Origin: an uncultured Flavobacteriaceae bacterium
GTDB lineage: Bacteria; Bacteroidota; Bacteroidia; Flavobacteriales; Flavobacteriaceae
DNA length: 64,000 nt
NCBI GenBank assembly: GCA_943787365.1
Contig: CALSMD010000008.1
Span: forward strand, 1-64,000
Direction: 5' to 3'
This document shows, one piece after another, positions 55,567-64,000 of this stretch. The first letter of the stretch is position 1; every line of letters begins with the position of its first letter. Under the pieces are notes generated by a model. The model was not told where the DNA came from. It did no database searches and saw only the letters and a list, made by a program, of their open reading frames with translations. Both the position numbers and the translations under genes were made by a program.

Positions 55567-56373
55567 ATGAATTTGAGACCCTCTTTTTTTTCATTCCAAC
55601 AAGTTCTATTCACTATAATAATTAGTGGGATGTTTTTGGTGACAATCCATGCCCAAAAGGTTGAAATCTCTGGACAGATTATCTCCAATGGTGAATTGGA
55701 AGGGATTCATGTCATCAATAAAACATCGTATAGATATGCCACAACCGATAAAAAAGGGTTCTTTATTATTGAAGCAAAAGAGTCAGATTCCCTTTATTTT
55801 TCATCCATTCAATACCTTCCCAAAACCCTTGTTTTAACAGCTCAACAAATTAATAGCAAATCAATTACGGTCAGCCTTTCTGAATCTATTAATGCCTTAG
55901 ATGAGGTTACCGTTGGGACCATATTAACAGGCGATTTAAATTCAGATATCACCAACTCTGATGCTGAACGCCCCATGGATTTTTATGATTTGGGCATTCC
56001 AGGCTATACAGGCCCACGATTGAATTTAGCAGAAAGACGACTTTTTGAAGCCGATGCAGGCCCCCTAGTCATTGGTCTTGGGATAAATTTCTATAAATTT
56101 CTTAATATGATTTCTGGCCGCACAAAAATGCTAAAAAAAAATGTAAAGCTAGACGGTGACAAGCAAACACTCCAACATATAAAAGAAGTTGTAGGTCCCC
56201 TTTTTTTTACAACCAATACGTTAGAAAAAAGCAAACGAATGGAGTTTTATTATTTCTGTGCCGATGCACCAGATTTCCAACAACGCTGTAGAGGTCGGAG
56301 TGATGTAGAAATTTTACAATTTTTAGAAGTAAAACTAAAAGAATTTAAGATTGCAAGTTTGTCAAAAAATTAA
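55567..56373 (+). CDS. Exported protein with carboxypeptidase-regulatory-like N-terminal domain
   Basis: A 268-residue secreted or envelope protein with an N-terminal hydrophobic signal (residues 12-30, 'VLFTIIISGMFLVTIHAQ'). Residues about 32-105 form a CarboxypepD_reg-like beta-sandwich ('ISGQIISNGELEGIHVINK', 'YATTDKKGFFIIEAKESDSLYFSSIQY'), the N-terminal domain also used by TonB receptors. It is followed by 'INALDEVTVG', but no plug or barrel follows. The rest, including 'CADAPDFQQRCRGRSD', is unassigned. It could be an outer-membrane associated protein of unknown role. Confidence 0.75.
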   Translation: MNLRPSFFSFQQVLFTIIISGMFLVTIHAQKVEISGQIISNGELEGIHVINKTSYRYATTDKKGFFIIEAKESDSLYFSSIQYLPKTLVLTAQQINSKSITVSLSESINALDEVTVGTILTGDLNSDITNSDAERPMDFYDLGIPGYTGPRLNLAERRLFEADAGPLVIGLGINFYKFLNMISGRTKMLKKNVKLDGDKQTLQHIKEVVGPLFFTTNTLEKSKRMEFYYFCADAPDFQQRCRGRSDVEILQFLEVKLKEFKIASLSKN

Positions 56374-56397
56374 TCAAAAGGATCAAAGAAATCTCGT

Positions 56398-56405
56398 TAT
56401 ATTTG
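56398..56405 (+). promoter_or_regulatory. Putative -7 box for tatA (TATATTTG), near-leaderless
   Basis: TATATTTG fits TAnnTTTG and ends 4 bp before the tatA ATG, so the transcript would begin at or next to the start codon. Confidence 0.5.
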
Positions 56406-56409
56406 TACC

Positions 56410-56694
56410 ATGATACACACGCACTTTTTATTTATCAGTGGTACCGAAATTACGTTTATCTTATTTATTGTGATACTCGTATTTGGGGCGGATAAAATTC
56501 CTAGTATCGCGAAAGGTCTTGGGAAAGGCATGCGTACACTCAAGGATGCAACCAACGATATCAAAGGAGAAATTCAAAAAAGTGCCGATAAAAACGGGAT
56601 TGACACCTCTATTTCTAAAGATGTTAAAGAAGAGCTTGACAAAGTAAAAGATGAAATTAATGATCTTACTGGATCTGTGCGGAGGAACCTCTAG
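56410..56694 (+). CDS. tatA: Twin-arginine translocase subunit TatA/E
   Basis: A 94-residue single-helix protein of the Tat pore. The N-terminal segment 'SGTEITFILFIVILVFGADK' is followed by the conserved 'FGADKIPSIAKGLGKGMR' hinge and amphipathic helix, and a charged C-terminal tail. TatC is not in the window. It ends 2 bp before the convergent O-methyltransferase stop. Confidence 0.93.
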   Translation: MIHTHFLFISGTEITFILFIVILVFGADKIPSIAKGLGKGMRTLKDATNDIKGEIQKSADKNGIDTSISKDVKEELDKVKDEINDLTGSVRRNL

Positions 56695-56696
56695 GA

Positions 56697-57338
56697 CTAC
56701 TTTTTTATACTAACTGTTAGACCATCCCTAATAGGCAGCAATACGGTTTCTAATCGCGAATCTTCTTTTAATAAGCTATTATATTCTAAAACAATTTTTG
56801 TTGAAATATCTGAGGGGTCAAGGGCTTCAATTACTTTTCCACTCCATAAAACATTGTCTGAAAGAATCACCCCACCAGGATTGAGTTTGTCAATAATTTG
56901 ATGAAAATAATTAATATAATTAGGTTTATCAGCGTCCATAAAAACCAAATCAAAAGTAGTTTCTATGGTTGGGATGATGTCCAATGCCGATCCTAAATGT
57001 TGTATAATTTGGGACCCATAATCCGATTTGTCAAAATAGCGTTTTTGAAAATCCACCAACTCCTCGTTGATATCAATTGTGTGTAAAACGCCATTTTTGT
57101 CCAAGCCTTCTGCCAAACACAAGGCAGAATAGCCTGTAAATGTCCCTAATTCTAAAATCGTTTTAGGCCTTATGAGTTTGGACAACACACTCAATATACG
57201 CCCTTGATAATGCCCACTAAGCATTCGTGGTTGTAAAACTTTCTGATAGGTTTCCCTTGTAAGTGCTTTTAAAAGTGCGGGTTCCTCTTCGGAATGCCTT
57301 ACGACATAGTCATCCAATTTTTCTGAAATAAAATGCAT
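56697..57338 (-). CDS. O-methyltransferase, SAM-dependent (catechol type)
   Basis: A 213-residue class I methyltransferase of the O-methyltransferase family 3 (COMT/CCoAOMT-like). 'KTILELGTFTGYSALCLAEGL' is motif I, 'HTIDINEELVDFQKRYFDKS' and 'FDLVFMDADKPNYINYFHQI' carry the catalytic metal-site Asp cluster, and 'GGVILSDNVLWSGKV' is typical. It follows the ACMSD gene directly (1-bp gap), so it may be co-transcribed with the kynurenine operon. Catechol-like intermediates such as 3-hydroxyanthranilate are plausible substrates, which is inference. Confidence 0.9.
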   Translation of the reverse strand: MHFISEKLDDYVVRHSEEEPALLKALTRETYQKVLQPRMLSGHYQGRILSVLSKLIRPKTILELGTFTGYSALCLAEGLDKNGVLHTIDINEELVDFQKRYFDKSDYGSQIIQHLGSALDIIPTIETTFDLVFMDADKPNYINYFHQIIDKLNPGGVILSDNVLWSGKVIEALDPSDISTKIVLEYNSLLKEDSRLETVLLPIRDGLTVSIKK

Positions 57339-58421
57339 TTAAGAAAGTATTTTTTGAATCAATTTTTCAGTTTGTATTAAATCATCTCCAAACAACCATC
57401 TTAGGACATTGTCTTCCCAAATTTCATCGTACTGTGTTTGGGATATTAATTTCCGATCAATAGCCAAGTCTAGTAGTTTTCCTGGATAAGAAGATTGTGC
57501 TTCACTTTCCATTTCACCTAACGGATAGGGGTCGTCTAAGCCCATGATAATTTGATTACTCCCTTGACGTTTTAACATTAAGTCTAAGGAGTCGGTATCG
57601 TGAACCAACGTATCAAAATAGATGTTGGGATGTCCAACCGCTTTACGAGGGTGGTTTTTACCTTCAAATAAATCAGGACGACCATCGAATCCTTGAATCC
57701 GTCTGCCAAGGTTCATCTGTGCCATTTGTCCTCCGTGTGCAAAACACGTTCGGATGTTTGGGTAGCGGTCTTGCATCCCATTTAAAGTATAAAAGTGATA
57801 GGCATCTCCGCATTGTGCTAACATCCAAATCAAATGAAAACGCCAAGACGTGTTTTCGAGTTTAATCATTTTTTCACCATCGTATGGATGTACTTCAATA
57901 GCTAGATTATATTTATTTGCCAATTCAAAAATAGGGTCATTTTCCTTGTCAAATACACTTCGCCATTGCCCAATACTATCCATAAAGTGAGTGGGTAAAC
58001 ACAACACTCTTAAATCTAATTCTTCGACACAGCGCTCAATTTCCCATAAGGCACCTTGAATAAAACCAGGATGAACCACAAAACCACAAGTAAATTTGGA
58101 CGCATTGTCTTTTTGTATTTTTGCATTGTAATCATTTTGAAAGCGCAATGCTTTTTTCATTTCTTCCAATCGTAACCCATTTCCATAGAGCTGCGATAAA
58201 TTTAAAACTACTGCATGATCAATTTTATTTTCATCCATCCATTCCAGTTTTTCATCCAAGAAAAAACTTGAGTGGGTGACCGGACGACTCCAGCCTTTTT
58301 GAAGCATGTGCTTACGCTCATCATCCACCCAGAAAATTTCTTTTTCTTTCATGAACTCAGGAATCTCTTCCGGATAAGGTAGGAGATGGGAATGTCCGTT
58401 GATGCGAAGTTTGCGTTTCAT
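57339..58421 (-). CDS. 2-Amino-3-carboxymuconate-6-semialdehyde decarboxylase (ACMSD)
   Basis: Decarboxylates the ring-cleavage product of 3-hydroxyanthranilate to 2-aminomuconate semialdehyde, diverting it from quinolinate. The 360-residue amidohydrolase has the metal site 'INGHSHLLPYP' (His10, His12), 'VLCLPTHFMDSIGQWRSVFDK', 'AIEVHPYD', 'RTCFAHGGQMAQMNLGRRIQGFDGRPDLFEG' and 'GLDDPYPLGEM'. Role is supported by haaO just upstream. The start is at 58421; the 34 bases before it match the leader of pepE (35/40 with the start codon). Confidence 0.92.
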   Translation of the reverse strand: MKRKLRINGHSHLLPYPEEIPEFMKEKEIFWVDDERKHMLQKGWSRPVTHSSFFLDEKLEWMDENKIDHAVVLNLSQLYGNGLRLEEMKKALRFQNDYNAKIQKDNASKFTCGFVVHPGFIQGALWEIERCVEELDLRVLCLPTHFMDSIGQWRSVFDKENDPIFELANKYNLAIEVHPYDGEKMIKLENTSWRFHLIWMLAQCGDAYHFYTLNGMQDRYPNIRTCFAHGGQMAQMNLGRRIQGFDGRPDLFEGKNHPRKAVGHPNIYFDTLVHDTDSLDLMLKRQGSNQIIMGLDDPYPLGEMESEAQSSYPGKLLDLAIDRKLISQTQYDEIWEDNVLRWLFGDDLIQTEKLIQKILS

Positions 58422-58455
58422 GTATCTCTATTTATTGTTTTTTAACGGTTACATG
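58416..58455 (-). repeat. Shared leader sequence, copy 2 (upstream of ACMSD)
   Basis: The same 40-bp block as at 55411-55450, with five differences, in the same position relative to a minus-strand start codon. It lies in the 95-bp gap between haaO and the ACMSD gene. Confidence 0.7.
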
Positions 58456-58516
58456 TTACATCCATTTAATCATTTATTTTGGGAATCAAGATTTAGATAT
58501 GAATGTTTCATCTGAT

Positions 58517-59041
58517 TTATATTTTGTTTGGTGCCTCCATTTTAGCGCCGCACTGTGTGCATGTGCAAAATTCCTCGCTCGAATAAAAGCGGTCAAAAAT
58601 CACAGGCATATCGGTTTCAATATTATCAAGAATAAAAGGGGCTCTGTACAGTTGATGGTTACAATTTTCACAATACCATTCCAAAGCATCTTCAACGCCT
58701 TTGGGTCGTGGATACTCAATAACGATTCCAACTGTGTTGGCTCCTCGTTGTGGGGAATGTGGTATTTTTGCGGGTAATAAATAAATATCACCTTCTTTGA
58801 TGTGAACATCTTTAGCAACGCCATTATCAATTATTTTTAAAATGATATCCCCTTCTAACTGATAGAAAAATTCAGGGGTTTCATTATAATGGTAATCTTT
58901 ACGGTTATTGGGGCCACCAACGACCATCACAATAAATTCACCATCGTTCCATACACATTTGTTTCCAACAGGAGGTTTTAGTAATGCTCTGTTTTCTTCA
59001 ATCCATGCTTTGATATTTAAGGGAGACACTAGTTTGCTCAT
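58517..59041 (-). CDS. haaO: 3-Hydroxyanthranilate 3,4-dioxygenase
   Basis: Ring-opens 3-hydroxyanthranilate with O2 using Fe(II). The 174-residue cupin has the iron ligands His51 and Glu57 in 'RKDYHYNETPEFFYQLEGD' and His95 in 'LPAKIPHSPQRG'. A C-terminal rubredoxin-like zinc site 'YCENCNHQLY' (Cys124, Cys127) and 'CTCTQCGAKM' (Cys161, Cys164) marks the homodimeric bacterial type. It is preceded by the SDR gene and followed by the ACMSD gene on the same strand. Confidence 0.96.
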   Translation of the reverse strand: MSKLVSPLNIKAWIEENRALLKPPVGNKCVWNDGEFIVMVVGGPNNRKDYHYNETPEFFYQLEGDIILKIIDNGVAKDVHIKEGDIYLLPAKIPHSPQRGANTVGIVIEYPRPKGVEDALEWYCENCNHQLYRAPFILDNIETDMPVIFDRFYSSEEFCTCTQCGAKMEAPNKI

Positions 59042-59072
59042 GGGTTATTGTTTTTGTATTAATTTTTTCAAG

Positions 59073-59855
59073 TTACAAAGATTTTGTGCGACCACCATCA
59101 ACAGGGATGTTTACGCCGTTTATATAGCTGGCTGCAGCGCTTGCTAAAAACACAACCGCATTGGCAGTTTCTTCTGGTTTTGCAAAGCGTTTTGCAGGGG
59201 TATAGGTTTTCATAATCGCAGTCATCTCTTCGATACTCGTCTGTGCTTGATCGGCTTTAATTTTAATAATTTCATTCAATCGTTCGGTTTCTGTAAATCC
59301 AGGCAATACGTTATTAACTGTAATCCCAAAACGACCTAATTCAAAAGACATTGTTTTACTCCAATTTCCCACTGCATTTCGGATGGTGTTACTCACCCCT
59401 AAACCTTCAATGGGTTCTTTTACTGAGGTTGAAATGATATTAATAATCCGTCCATAAGATTCCTCTTTCATAAAAGGAACTGTGAGTTGTGCCAGTACAT
59501 GGTTGCATTTTAAATGCTGTGTAAATGCATCTTCAAACGCCTCTAAACTGGCGTCTATAATTGCACCACTTCTTGGCCCTCCAGTATTATTGACTAGAAT
59601 ATGAAAGCCATGATTGGTTTGAATATAAGTTTCCACTTTTGATTTCAAATCCATGGGATTCATAAAATCAGCAATGATATAATCGTGTTGATCTGCGTTT
59701 GGAAGTGTTGCAATAACATCTTTTAGTTTGGCTTCATTTCTAGCAACTAAGGTAAGTCTTACTCCCTCGGAGGCCAATGCAAAAGCAGCTGCTTTTCCAA
59801 TGCCTTGAGTACTTCCGCAAACAAGAGCGTTTTTATGTTCTAAATTTAAATCCAT
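59073..59855 (-). CDS. SDR-family oxidoreductase in the kynurenine operon
   Basis: A 260-residue classical short-chain dehydrogenase. 'ALVCGSTQGIGKAAAFALAS' is the cofactor turn, 'LVNNTGGPRSGAII' follows, 'IINIISTSVKEPI' carries the catalytic Ser, but the expected Tyr-x3-Lys is not evident: the aligned text reads 'GLGVSNTIRNAVGNWSKTMS', with 'Asn-Thr-x-x-x' where Tyr and Lys would stand. This resembles 'divergent' SDRs whose active site is reduced. The enzyme's step in tryptophan catabolism is unknown. It lies between the aldehyde dehydrogenase and haaO genes, so is probably co-expressed. Confidence 0.8.
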   Translation of the reverse strand: MDLNLEHKNALVCGSTQGIGKAAAFALASEGVRLTLVARNEAKLKDVIATLPNADQHDYIIADFMNPMDLKSKVETYIQTNHGFHILVNNTGGPRSGAIIDASLEAFEDAFTQHLKCNHVLAQLTVPFMKEESYGRIINIISTSVKEPIEGLGVSNTIRNAVGNWSKTMSFELGRFGITVNNVLPGFTETERLNEIIKIKADQAQTSIEEMTAIMKTYTPAKRFAKPEETANAVVFLASAAASYINGVNIPVDGGRTKSL

Positions 59856-59862
59856 TTGTTTA

Positions 59863-61308
59863 TTATTCGTAATTTATACATACATTTTTTGTTTCTGTGA
59901 AAAATCGAAGCACTTCAAATCCACCCTCACGACCAACACCTGAAGATTTTACACCTCCAAATGGGGTTCGCAAGTCACGTTGCATCCAAGTATTTACCCA
60001 AACAATTCCTGTTTCTAATTGTTCTGAGAATAGCAGACTTCGTTTTAAATTAGTGGTCCATACCGTGGCGGACAAACCATATTTTACATCGTTGGCCATG
60101 GCTAAAACTTCGGCATCTGAATTAAAAGGCATTAGAGTGACCACTAGGCCAAAAATTTCTTCTTGATTTAATTTACATGAATTTGAATCTACTTCAATGA
60201 CAGCAGGGGAAAGGTAGTAGCCGTTTTCAAAGCCTTCAATACGGACGCGTTTGCCTCCACATAACAATCTACTTTCTTTATTGTCAATCTCCTCAATATA
60301 AGACTGTACTTTTTCAAAATGAGTTTTAGATACCAAGGCTCCCACTTGTGTTGATTTATCAGAGGGTGGTCCGACAATAAGTTGTTGAACTCGTTTTATA
60401 AAATCAATCTTAAATTGTTCGTAAATGGATGCTTCAACAAAAATCCGACTTCCACATAAACAAATTTGACCTTGATTAGAAAATGAGGATTTAATCGTGG
60501 TGGTCAACATTTTCTCATAATCACAATCTGCAAATATGATATTTGGGTTTTTTCCTCCCAATTCGAGCGATAATTTTTTAAACATCGGAGCCGCTGTTTT
60601 GGCAATAAACTTCCCTGTTTCTGTACCTCCTGTAAACGAAATCGCTTTAATATGAGGGTGTTCTACAATCGCTTTGCCAGTGCTCGTTCCCAATCCATGT
60701 ACAATATTTAAAACTCCTTTAGGAAGTCCTGCTTCAGTACAAATTTCTCCTAATAAAAAAGCAGTGTAAGGAGTCACTTCACTAGGTTTGGCAACGACAC
60801 AATTCCCTGCAGCGAGTGCTGGAGCTATTTTCCATGACAGTAAATACAACGGTAAATTCCAAGGCGAGATACATCCCACAACCCCTATGGGATGCCTCAA
60901 GGTATAATTGATTGTTTTTTCACTTTTAGTTTCATGGCTTTCACTATAAAATTGAGTGATCGCATGTCCAAAAAATCGGAAGTTACTCGCAGCTCTAGGA
61001 ATGTCAACTGTCTTTGCAACTGAAATAGGTTTTCCGTTGTCTTTGCTTTCGGCTTCTGCAAATCGGTTCAAATTGGCTTCAATTAAATGGGCTATTTTCA
61101 GTAAAATAGAACTCCGGTTTTCAATGGAGGTTTCAGACCAAGGGATGAATGCTTTTTGAGCCGCCTTGTAAGCTACTTGTACATCTTTAGAACATGAGTT
61201 TGGAATTTTTCCATAGACTAAACCATTTGAGGGATCTGTATTGTCTATCCATTCATTTTGAATTGGATTTACAAACGTACCGTCAATATAGTTTTGTATT
61301 TGAATCAT
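59863..61308 (-). CDS. 2-Aminomuconate-6-semialdehyde dehydrogenase
   Basis: Oxidises 2-aminomuconate semialdehyde to 2-aminomuconate with NAD+. The 481-residue aldehyde dehydrogenase has '[21 protein letters not shown]' (Asn151), '[14 protein letters not shown]', the general base Glu249 in '[12 protein letters not shown]', and the catalytic Cys283 in '[13 protein letters not shown]'. '[15 protein letters not shown]' is near the C-terminus. Operon position (between the ACMSD/haaO side and the RidA-type gene) supports the specific name. The ATG overlaps the stop of the RidA-like gene by 4 bp. Confidence 0.9.
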   Translation of the reverse strand: MIQIQNYIDGTFVNPIQNEWIDNTDPSNGLVYGKIPNSCSKDVQVAYKAAQKAFIPWSETSIENRSSILLKIAHLIEANLNRFAEAESKDNGKPISVAKTVDIPRAASNFRFFGHAITQFYSESHETKSEKTINYTLRHPIGVVGCISPWNLPLYLLSWKIAPALAAGNCVVAKPSEVTPYTAFLLGEICTEAGLPKGVLNIVHGLGTSTGKAIVEHPHIKAISFTGGTETGKFIAKTAAPMFKKLSLELGGKNPNIIFADCDYEKMLTTTIKSSFSNQGQICLCGSRIFVEASIYEQFKIDFIKRVQQLIVGPPSDKSTQVGALVSKTHFEKVQSYIEEIDNKESRLLCGGKRVRIEGFENGYYLSPAVIEVDSNSCKLNQEEIFGLVVTLMPFNSDAEVLAMANDVKYGLSATVWTTNLKRSLLFSEQLETGIVWVNTWMQRDLRTPFGGVKSSGVGREGGFEVLRFFTETKNVCINYE

Positions 61309-61709
61309 GCTTGTTTTTTATAGGCCATTACTTTAATTTCAACAACCAAATCGGGATGAGGAAGTTGGTGAACCGCAACTGTAGTACGTGTAGGACCGGT
61401 TTCTGAACTGAAAAACTCAGCATAGACTTTGTTGTATCCAGCAAAATCGTTCATATTTACCAAAAAGGTAGTTACATCAACCACATCTTCTAGGCTGGCT
61501 CCTTCGTTGATTAAATTGGTGTTTATATTTTGAAGGACTTCACGTGTTTGAGTTTCAATATTTAAGTGCTTTGTGCCCATTTCATCAATTCGATCCACCC
61601 CTGCAATACTATTGTCTGCACGTCTCGAACTGGTCCCTGATACAAAGATAAAATCTCCAACACGTTTGGTGTGTGGATAGGCGCCTCTTGGTGTTACTTT
61701 GGTACTCAT
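61305..61709 (-). CDS. RidA-family 2-aminomuconate deaminase
   Basis: A 134-residue RidA/YjgF-fold protein. '[27 protein letters not shown]' opens it, '[35 protein letters not shown]' fills the middle, and '[26 protein letters not shown]' contains the conserved Arg and Pro of the ligand pocket. In kynurenine operons this type of protein removes the amino group of 2-aminomuconate. The general RidA enamine deaminase role is an alternative. It sits 12 bp after kmo and overlaps the dehydrogenase gene. Confidence 0.88.
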   Translation of the reverse strand: MSTKVTPRGAYPHTKRVGDFIFVSGTSSRRADNSIAGVDRIDEMGTKHLNIETQTREVLQNINTNLINEGASLEDVVDVTTFLVNMNDFAGYNKVYAEFFSSETGPTRTTVAVHQLPHPDLVVEIKVMAYKKQA

Positions 61710-61721
61710 AGTGCTTGTTTT

Positions 61722-63125
61722 TTAGTGCTTTAATGGTTTTGAAATTGTAGCTTCCGAAAGAATACTGTTGGTTTCTTCTTGTATTTTTTTTAGTTGTTTT
61801 GATACACTTTCTTTGGGGTCTATTTTTTGATTTGATAACATGCTCAAAATTGCTTTGTCTTGGGCACGACCCACCGTCATGGCTTCCTTATAACCAATCG
61901 TTTCTTTAAAAGTTACCAATGAATATTTCGAATAATAAGTCTCTGGGAATTCAGCTTCTAAAGCCATTTCAATTTTTCGTTTTTCTTGAAATATTGGATT
62001 GGCGATATGGTCTTTCATTTCATGAAAATTGTCGATTGCTAAATCGGCAATTGCATCAGTATCCACTTTTCTGTGTATTTCAAAGGCTTTGAATGTAGCT
62101 TCCCAATTGCCGTCATGAGTGTCTAAAAACGCATCAAATTCAACCACATCTTCAAAGGAACAATTCATGCCTTGTCCGTAAAATGGAACAATAGCGTGCG
62201 CAGCATCTCCGAGTAAAAGACTGTTGCCTTTATAATGCCAAGGAAAACATTTAACGGTTCCTAAAGGAGCTGTTGGGTTTTCAAAAAACTCATCTACTAA
62301 ATCCGGCATTAAGTCCAGTGCATCAGGAAACTCCTTTTTAAAAAATTCGGTAACAATTTCAGGAGTTGTTAAATTATTGAAATTATAAGCCCCTGATTCG
62401 TAACTTAGAAAGAGAGTAACTGTAAAACTACCATCTAAATTAGGCAATGCAATAATCATAAAATCGCCTCTTGGCCATATATGAAGGGCATTTTTATAAG
62501 CTCTAAAGTCGCCATTTTTTGTAGGTTGAATGGTGAGTTCTTTATAGCCGTGGGTCAGATAATTCTGAGAAAAACTGAATAAAAATTTACGTTCTTGGAA
62601 ATAACTTTTTCTTAGGGAGGAGCCTGCGCCATCTGTTCCAAAGATGAGGTCTGCTGATACTTCAAAAGCTTCGCCAGTAGTAGTATCTTCAAAAAATCCT
62701 ACTTTGGATTCGAAATCTACTTTTTGACAGCGTTTTTCAAATTCAATGCTTACATTGTCCAAAGCTTCCGCTTCATCTAATAAAAGAGCGGTCAGTAATT
62801 CTCTTGATATGGAATTTATAAACTCATTTTCACGTCCGCTGTAGTTAGAAAGAACGGTATTTCCTTCAATATCGTGAATCATTCTTCCGTGCATTGGAAT
62901 GCATAAGGATTCAACTTTTGATTCCAATCCAACCATTTTAATCGCTTTGAGTCCACGATTTGAAAATGCTAAATTGATAGAACGTCCCGCACTGATATCT
63001 ACTTTTCGTAAATCTTGACGCATTTCAATGACACGTACTCTAAATCCGCGTTGACCCAGTCGCAAAGCGAGTAAGGATCCACAGAGTCCTGCGCCAATAA
63101 TCAATATGGATTCTTGTTTAGGCAT
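61722..63125 (-). CDS. kmo: Kynurenine 3-monooxygenase
   Basis: Hydroxylates L-kynurenine to 3-hydroxykynurenine with FAD, NADPH and O2. The 467-residue flavoprotein has the FAD motif 'ILIIGAGLCGSLLALRLGQRG' (about 5-25), 'RSINLAFSNRGLKA', 'LIFGTDGAGSSLRKSYFQ', 'FPWHYKGNSLLLGDAAHAIVPFYGQGMNCSFEDV' and a C-terminal region typical of KMO. It starts 8 bp inside the end of kynU on the same strand. Confidence 0.95.
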   Translation of the reverse strand: MPKQESILIIGAGLCGSLLALRLGQRGFRVRVIEMRQDLRKVDISAGRSINLAFSNRGLKAIKMVGLESKVESLCIPMHGRMIHDIEGNTVLSNYSGRENEFINSISRELLTALLLDEAEALDNVSIEFEKRCQKVDFESKVGFFEDTTTGEAFEVSADLIFGTDGAGSSLRKSYFQERKFLFSFSQNYLTHGYKELTIQPTKNGDFRAYKNALHIWPRGDFMIIALPNLDGSFTVTLFLSYESGAYNFNNLTTPEIVTEFFKKEFPDALDLMPDLVDEFFENPTAPLGTVKCFPWHYKGNSLLLGDAAHAIVPFYGQGMNCSFEDVVEFDAFLDTHDGNWEATFKAFEIHRKVDTDAIADLAIDNFHEMKDHIANPIFQEKRKIEMALEAEFPETYYSKYSLVTFKETIGYKEAMTVGRAQDKAILSMLSNQKIDPKESVSKQLKKIQEETNSILSEATISKPLKH

Positions 63126-64000
63126 TTAAAATAGTTTTTAAGTTTTCTACCATTTTATAAACGTCTTCAAAGGAATTGTAAAAAGGGGTAGGAGCACAAC
63201 GAATCACATCGGGTGTTCTCCAGTCGGTAATCACATGTGCTTCTGTGAGTTTAGTGTGAAGAGTTTTGTTAGCGTTTTTTACTTGTATGGACAATTGGCA
63301 TCCTCTTTGTTCAGGATCTTTTGGAGTTATTATAGAAATATTTTTATTGTTTAAATTCAAAATAAGATATTCTAAGTATCCCGTTAGTTGTATAGATTTT
63401 GTTCTTAATGCTTGCATTCCAACTTCACTGAATAATTCCAATGACGCTTTAATTGCCGCCATGGATAAAATGGGTGGATTGCTTAATTGCCAACCTTCTG
63501 CACCGGGGGTGATATCTAAGGGTTGTCGCATGTCAAAACGGGTTTCTTTGTTTTGACTCCACCAACCTGCAAACCGTTTTAAGGAAGTGTCATGGGCATA
63601 TCGTTCGTGAACAAAAATCCCGCCAAGACTCCCTGGGCCAGAATTCATATATTTATAGGTACACCAAGCTGCAAAATCGACTCCTGATTCATGTAGTTTT
63701 GGCTGAATATTTCCTACGCCATGTGCCAAGTCAATTCCAACTTTGCACTCCTTTTGATGACCCAATTCGGCAATTCGTTTTAAATCTAAGAATTGTCCTG
63801 TATAATAATTAACGCCTCCAATTAATAGTAAAGCAATTTCATCGCCTTGAGTTTTTAAAATGGATTCTAAATCCTCGATATTTAGAAGTGTTTCACCATC
63901 TCTTGGGCTCCATTCTATAAGTGACTCTGAAGGATCAAATCCATGGAACTGTAACTGTGTTTCTACAGCGTAACGATCGGATGGAAAGGCGTCACTTTCA
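63118..64000 (-). CDS. kynU: Kynureninase (5' end outside window)
   Basis: A PLP enzyme that cleaves kynurenine or 3-hydroxykynurenine to (3-hydroxy)anthranilate and alanine. Only the C-terminal part, about 294 residues, is in the window; the frame remains open at 64000. Features: 'DAFPSDRYAVETQL' and 'SLIEWSPRDGETLL' near the edge, 'GGVNYYTGQFLDL', 'GIDLAHGVGNI', the PLP lysine in 'CTYKYMNSGPGSLGGIFVHE', and 'GWQLSNPPILSMAAIKASLE'. The 3' end overlaps kmo by 8 bp. It begins the visible kynurenine operon. Confidence 0.95.
   Translation of the reverse strand, partial: ESDAFPSDRYAVETQLQFHGFDPSESLIEWSPRDGETLLNIEDLESILKTQGDEIALLLIGGVNYYTGQFLDLKRIAELGHQKECKVGIDLAHGVGNIQPKLHESGVDFAAWCTYKYMNSGPGSLGGIFVHERYAHDTSLKRFAGWWSQNKETRFDMRQPLDITPGAEGWQLSNPPILSMAAIKASLELFSEVGMQALRTKSIQLTGYLEYLILNLNNKNISIITPKDPEQRGCQLSIQVKNANKTLHTKLTEAHVITDWRTPDVIRCAPTPFYNSFEDVYKMVENLKTILNA

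Noticed and set aside
1-64000. CRISPR arrays, tRNA/rRNA genes, prophage or insertion-sequence genes
   Set aside because: Looked for on both strands; no regularly spaced repeats, cloverleaf-like genes or transposase motifs were recognised.

Overview
The window is AT-rich DNA from a member of the Bacteroidota, almost certainly a marine Flavobacteriaceae. The evidence is a short primary sigma factor without region 1.1, a lipidated TamA-like Omp85 protein, a PorT-type component of the type IX secretion system, the lineage families DUF5103, DUF6029 and Omp28, a complete Na+-NQR, promoter -7 boxes of the form TAnnTTTG, and no Shine-Dalgarno sites. No rRNA, tRNA, CRISPR array, transposase or phage gene was seen.

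Layout. (1) 1-9.3 kb, plus strand: end of a polysaccharide-utilisation locus, with a malectin-like C-terminus (probably GH2), a GH3 beta-glucosidase, and a complete glucuronate route: ExuT-like transporter, UxaC, SDR-type mannonate oxidoreductase, UxuA, KdgK and KDPG aldolase. (2) 9.3-13.7 kb: a gene-poor gap with a short gene relic, a two-gene Na+/solute symporter, and two NTF2-like lipoproteins. (3) 13.75-17.93 kb: a collapsed exopolysaccharide locus. Intact UDP-glucose dehydrogenase and UDP-glucuronate 4-epimerase genes sit between a head-to-head pair of 5'-truncated genes and a flippase/tyrosine-kinase chimera. (4) 17.9-35.4 kb: core genes (rpe, rpoD, pnp, rpsO, accD, fbaA, tamL-like, trmH-like, porT, menG, trkA, trkH, an aminotransferase, a desaturase, rsmG). 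(5) 35.4-42 kb: DUF6029 protein, TlpA-like thioredoxin, a broken Omp28 lipoprotein gene, P5C dehydrogenase, apaG, DUF5103. (6) 42.1-49.6 kb: nqrABCDEF, a small conserved gene, and apbE, whose product flavinylates NqrB and NqrC. (7) 49.6-56.7 kb: housekeeping genes (SAM methyltransferase, DUF3050, map, HAD, gpmI, GNAT, pepE, tatA). (8) 56.7-64 kb, minus strand: an aerobic tryptophan/kynurenine catabolic operon (kynU, kmo, RidA-type deaminase, aldehyde dehydrogenase, SDR, haaO, ACMSD) that runs off the window.

No unambiguous new system was found. The main unusual points are at least four separate deletion scars in otherwise non-essential surface or secreted genes, a kdgK-kdgA pair whose base composition differs from its operon, an AccD without its zinc-ribbon cysteines, a 40-bp leader shared by two unrelated minus-strand genes, and a GC-rich REP-like palindrome next to one copy.
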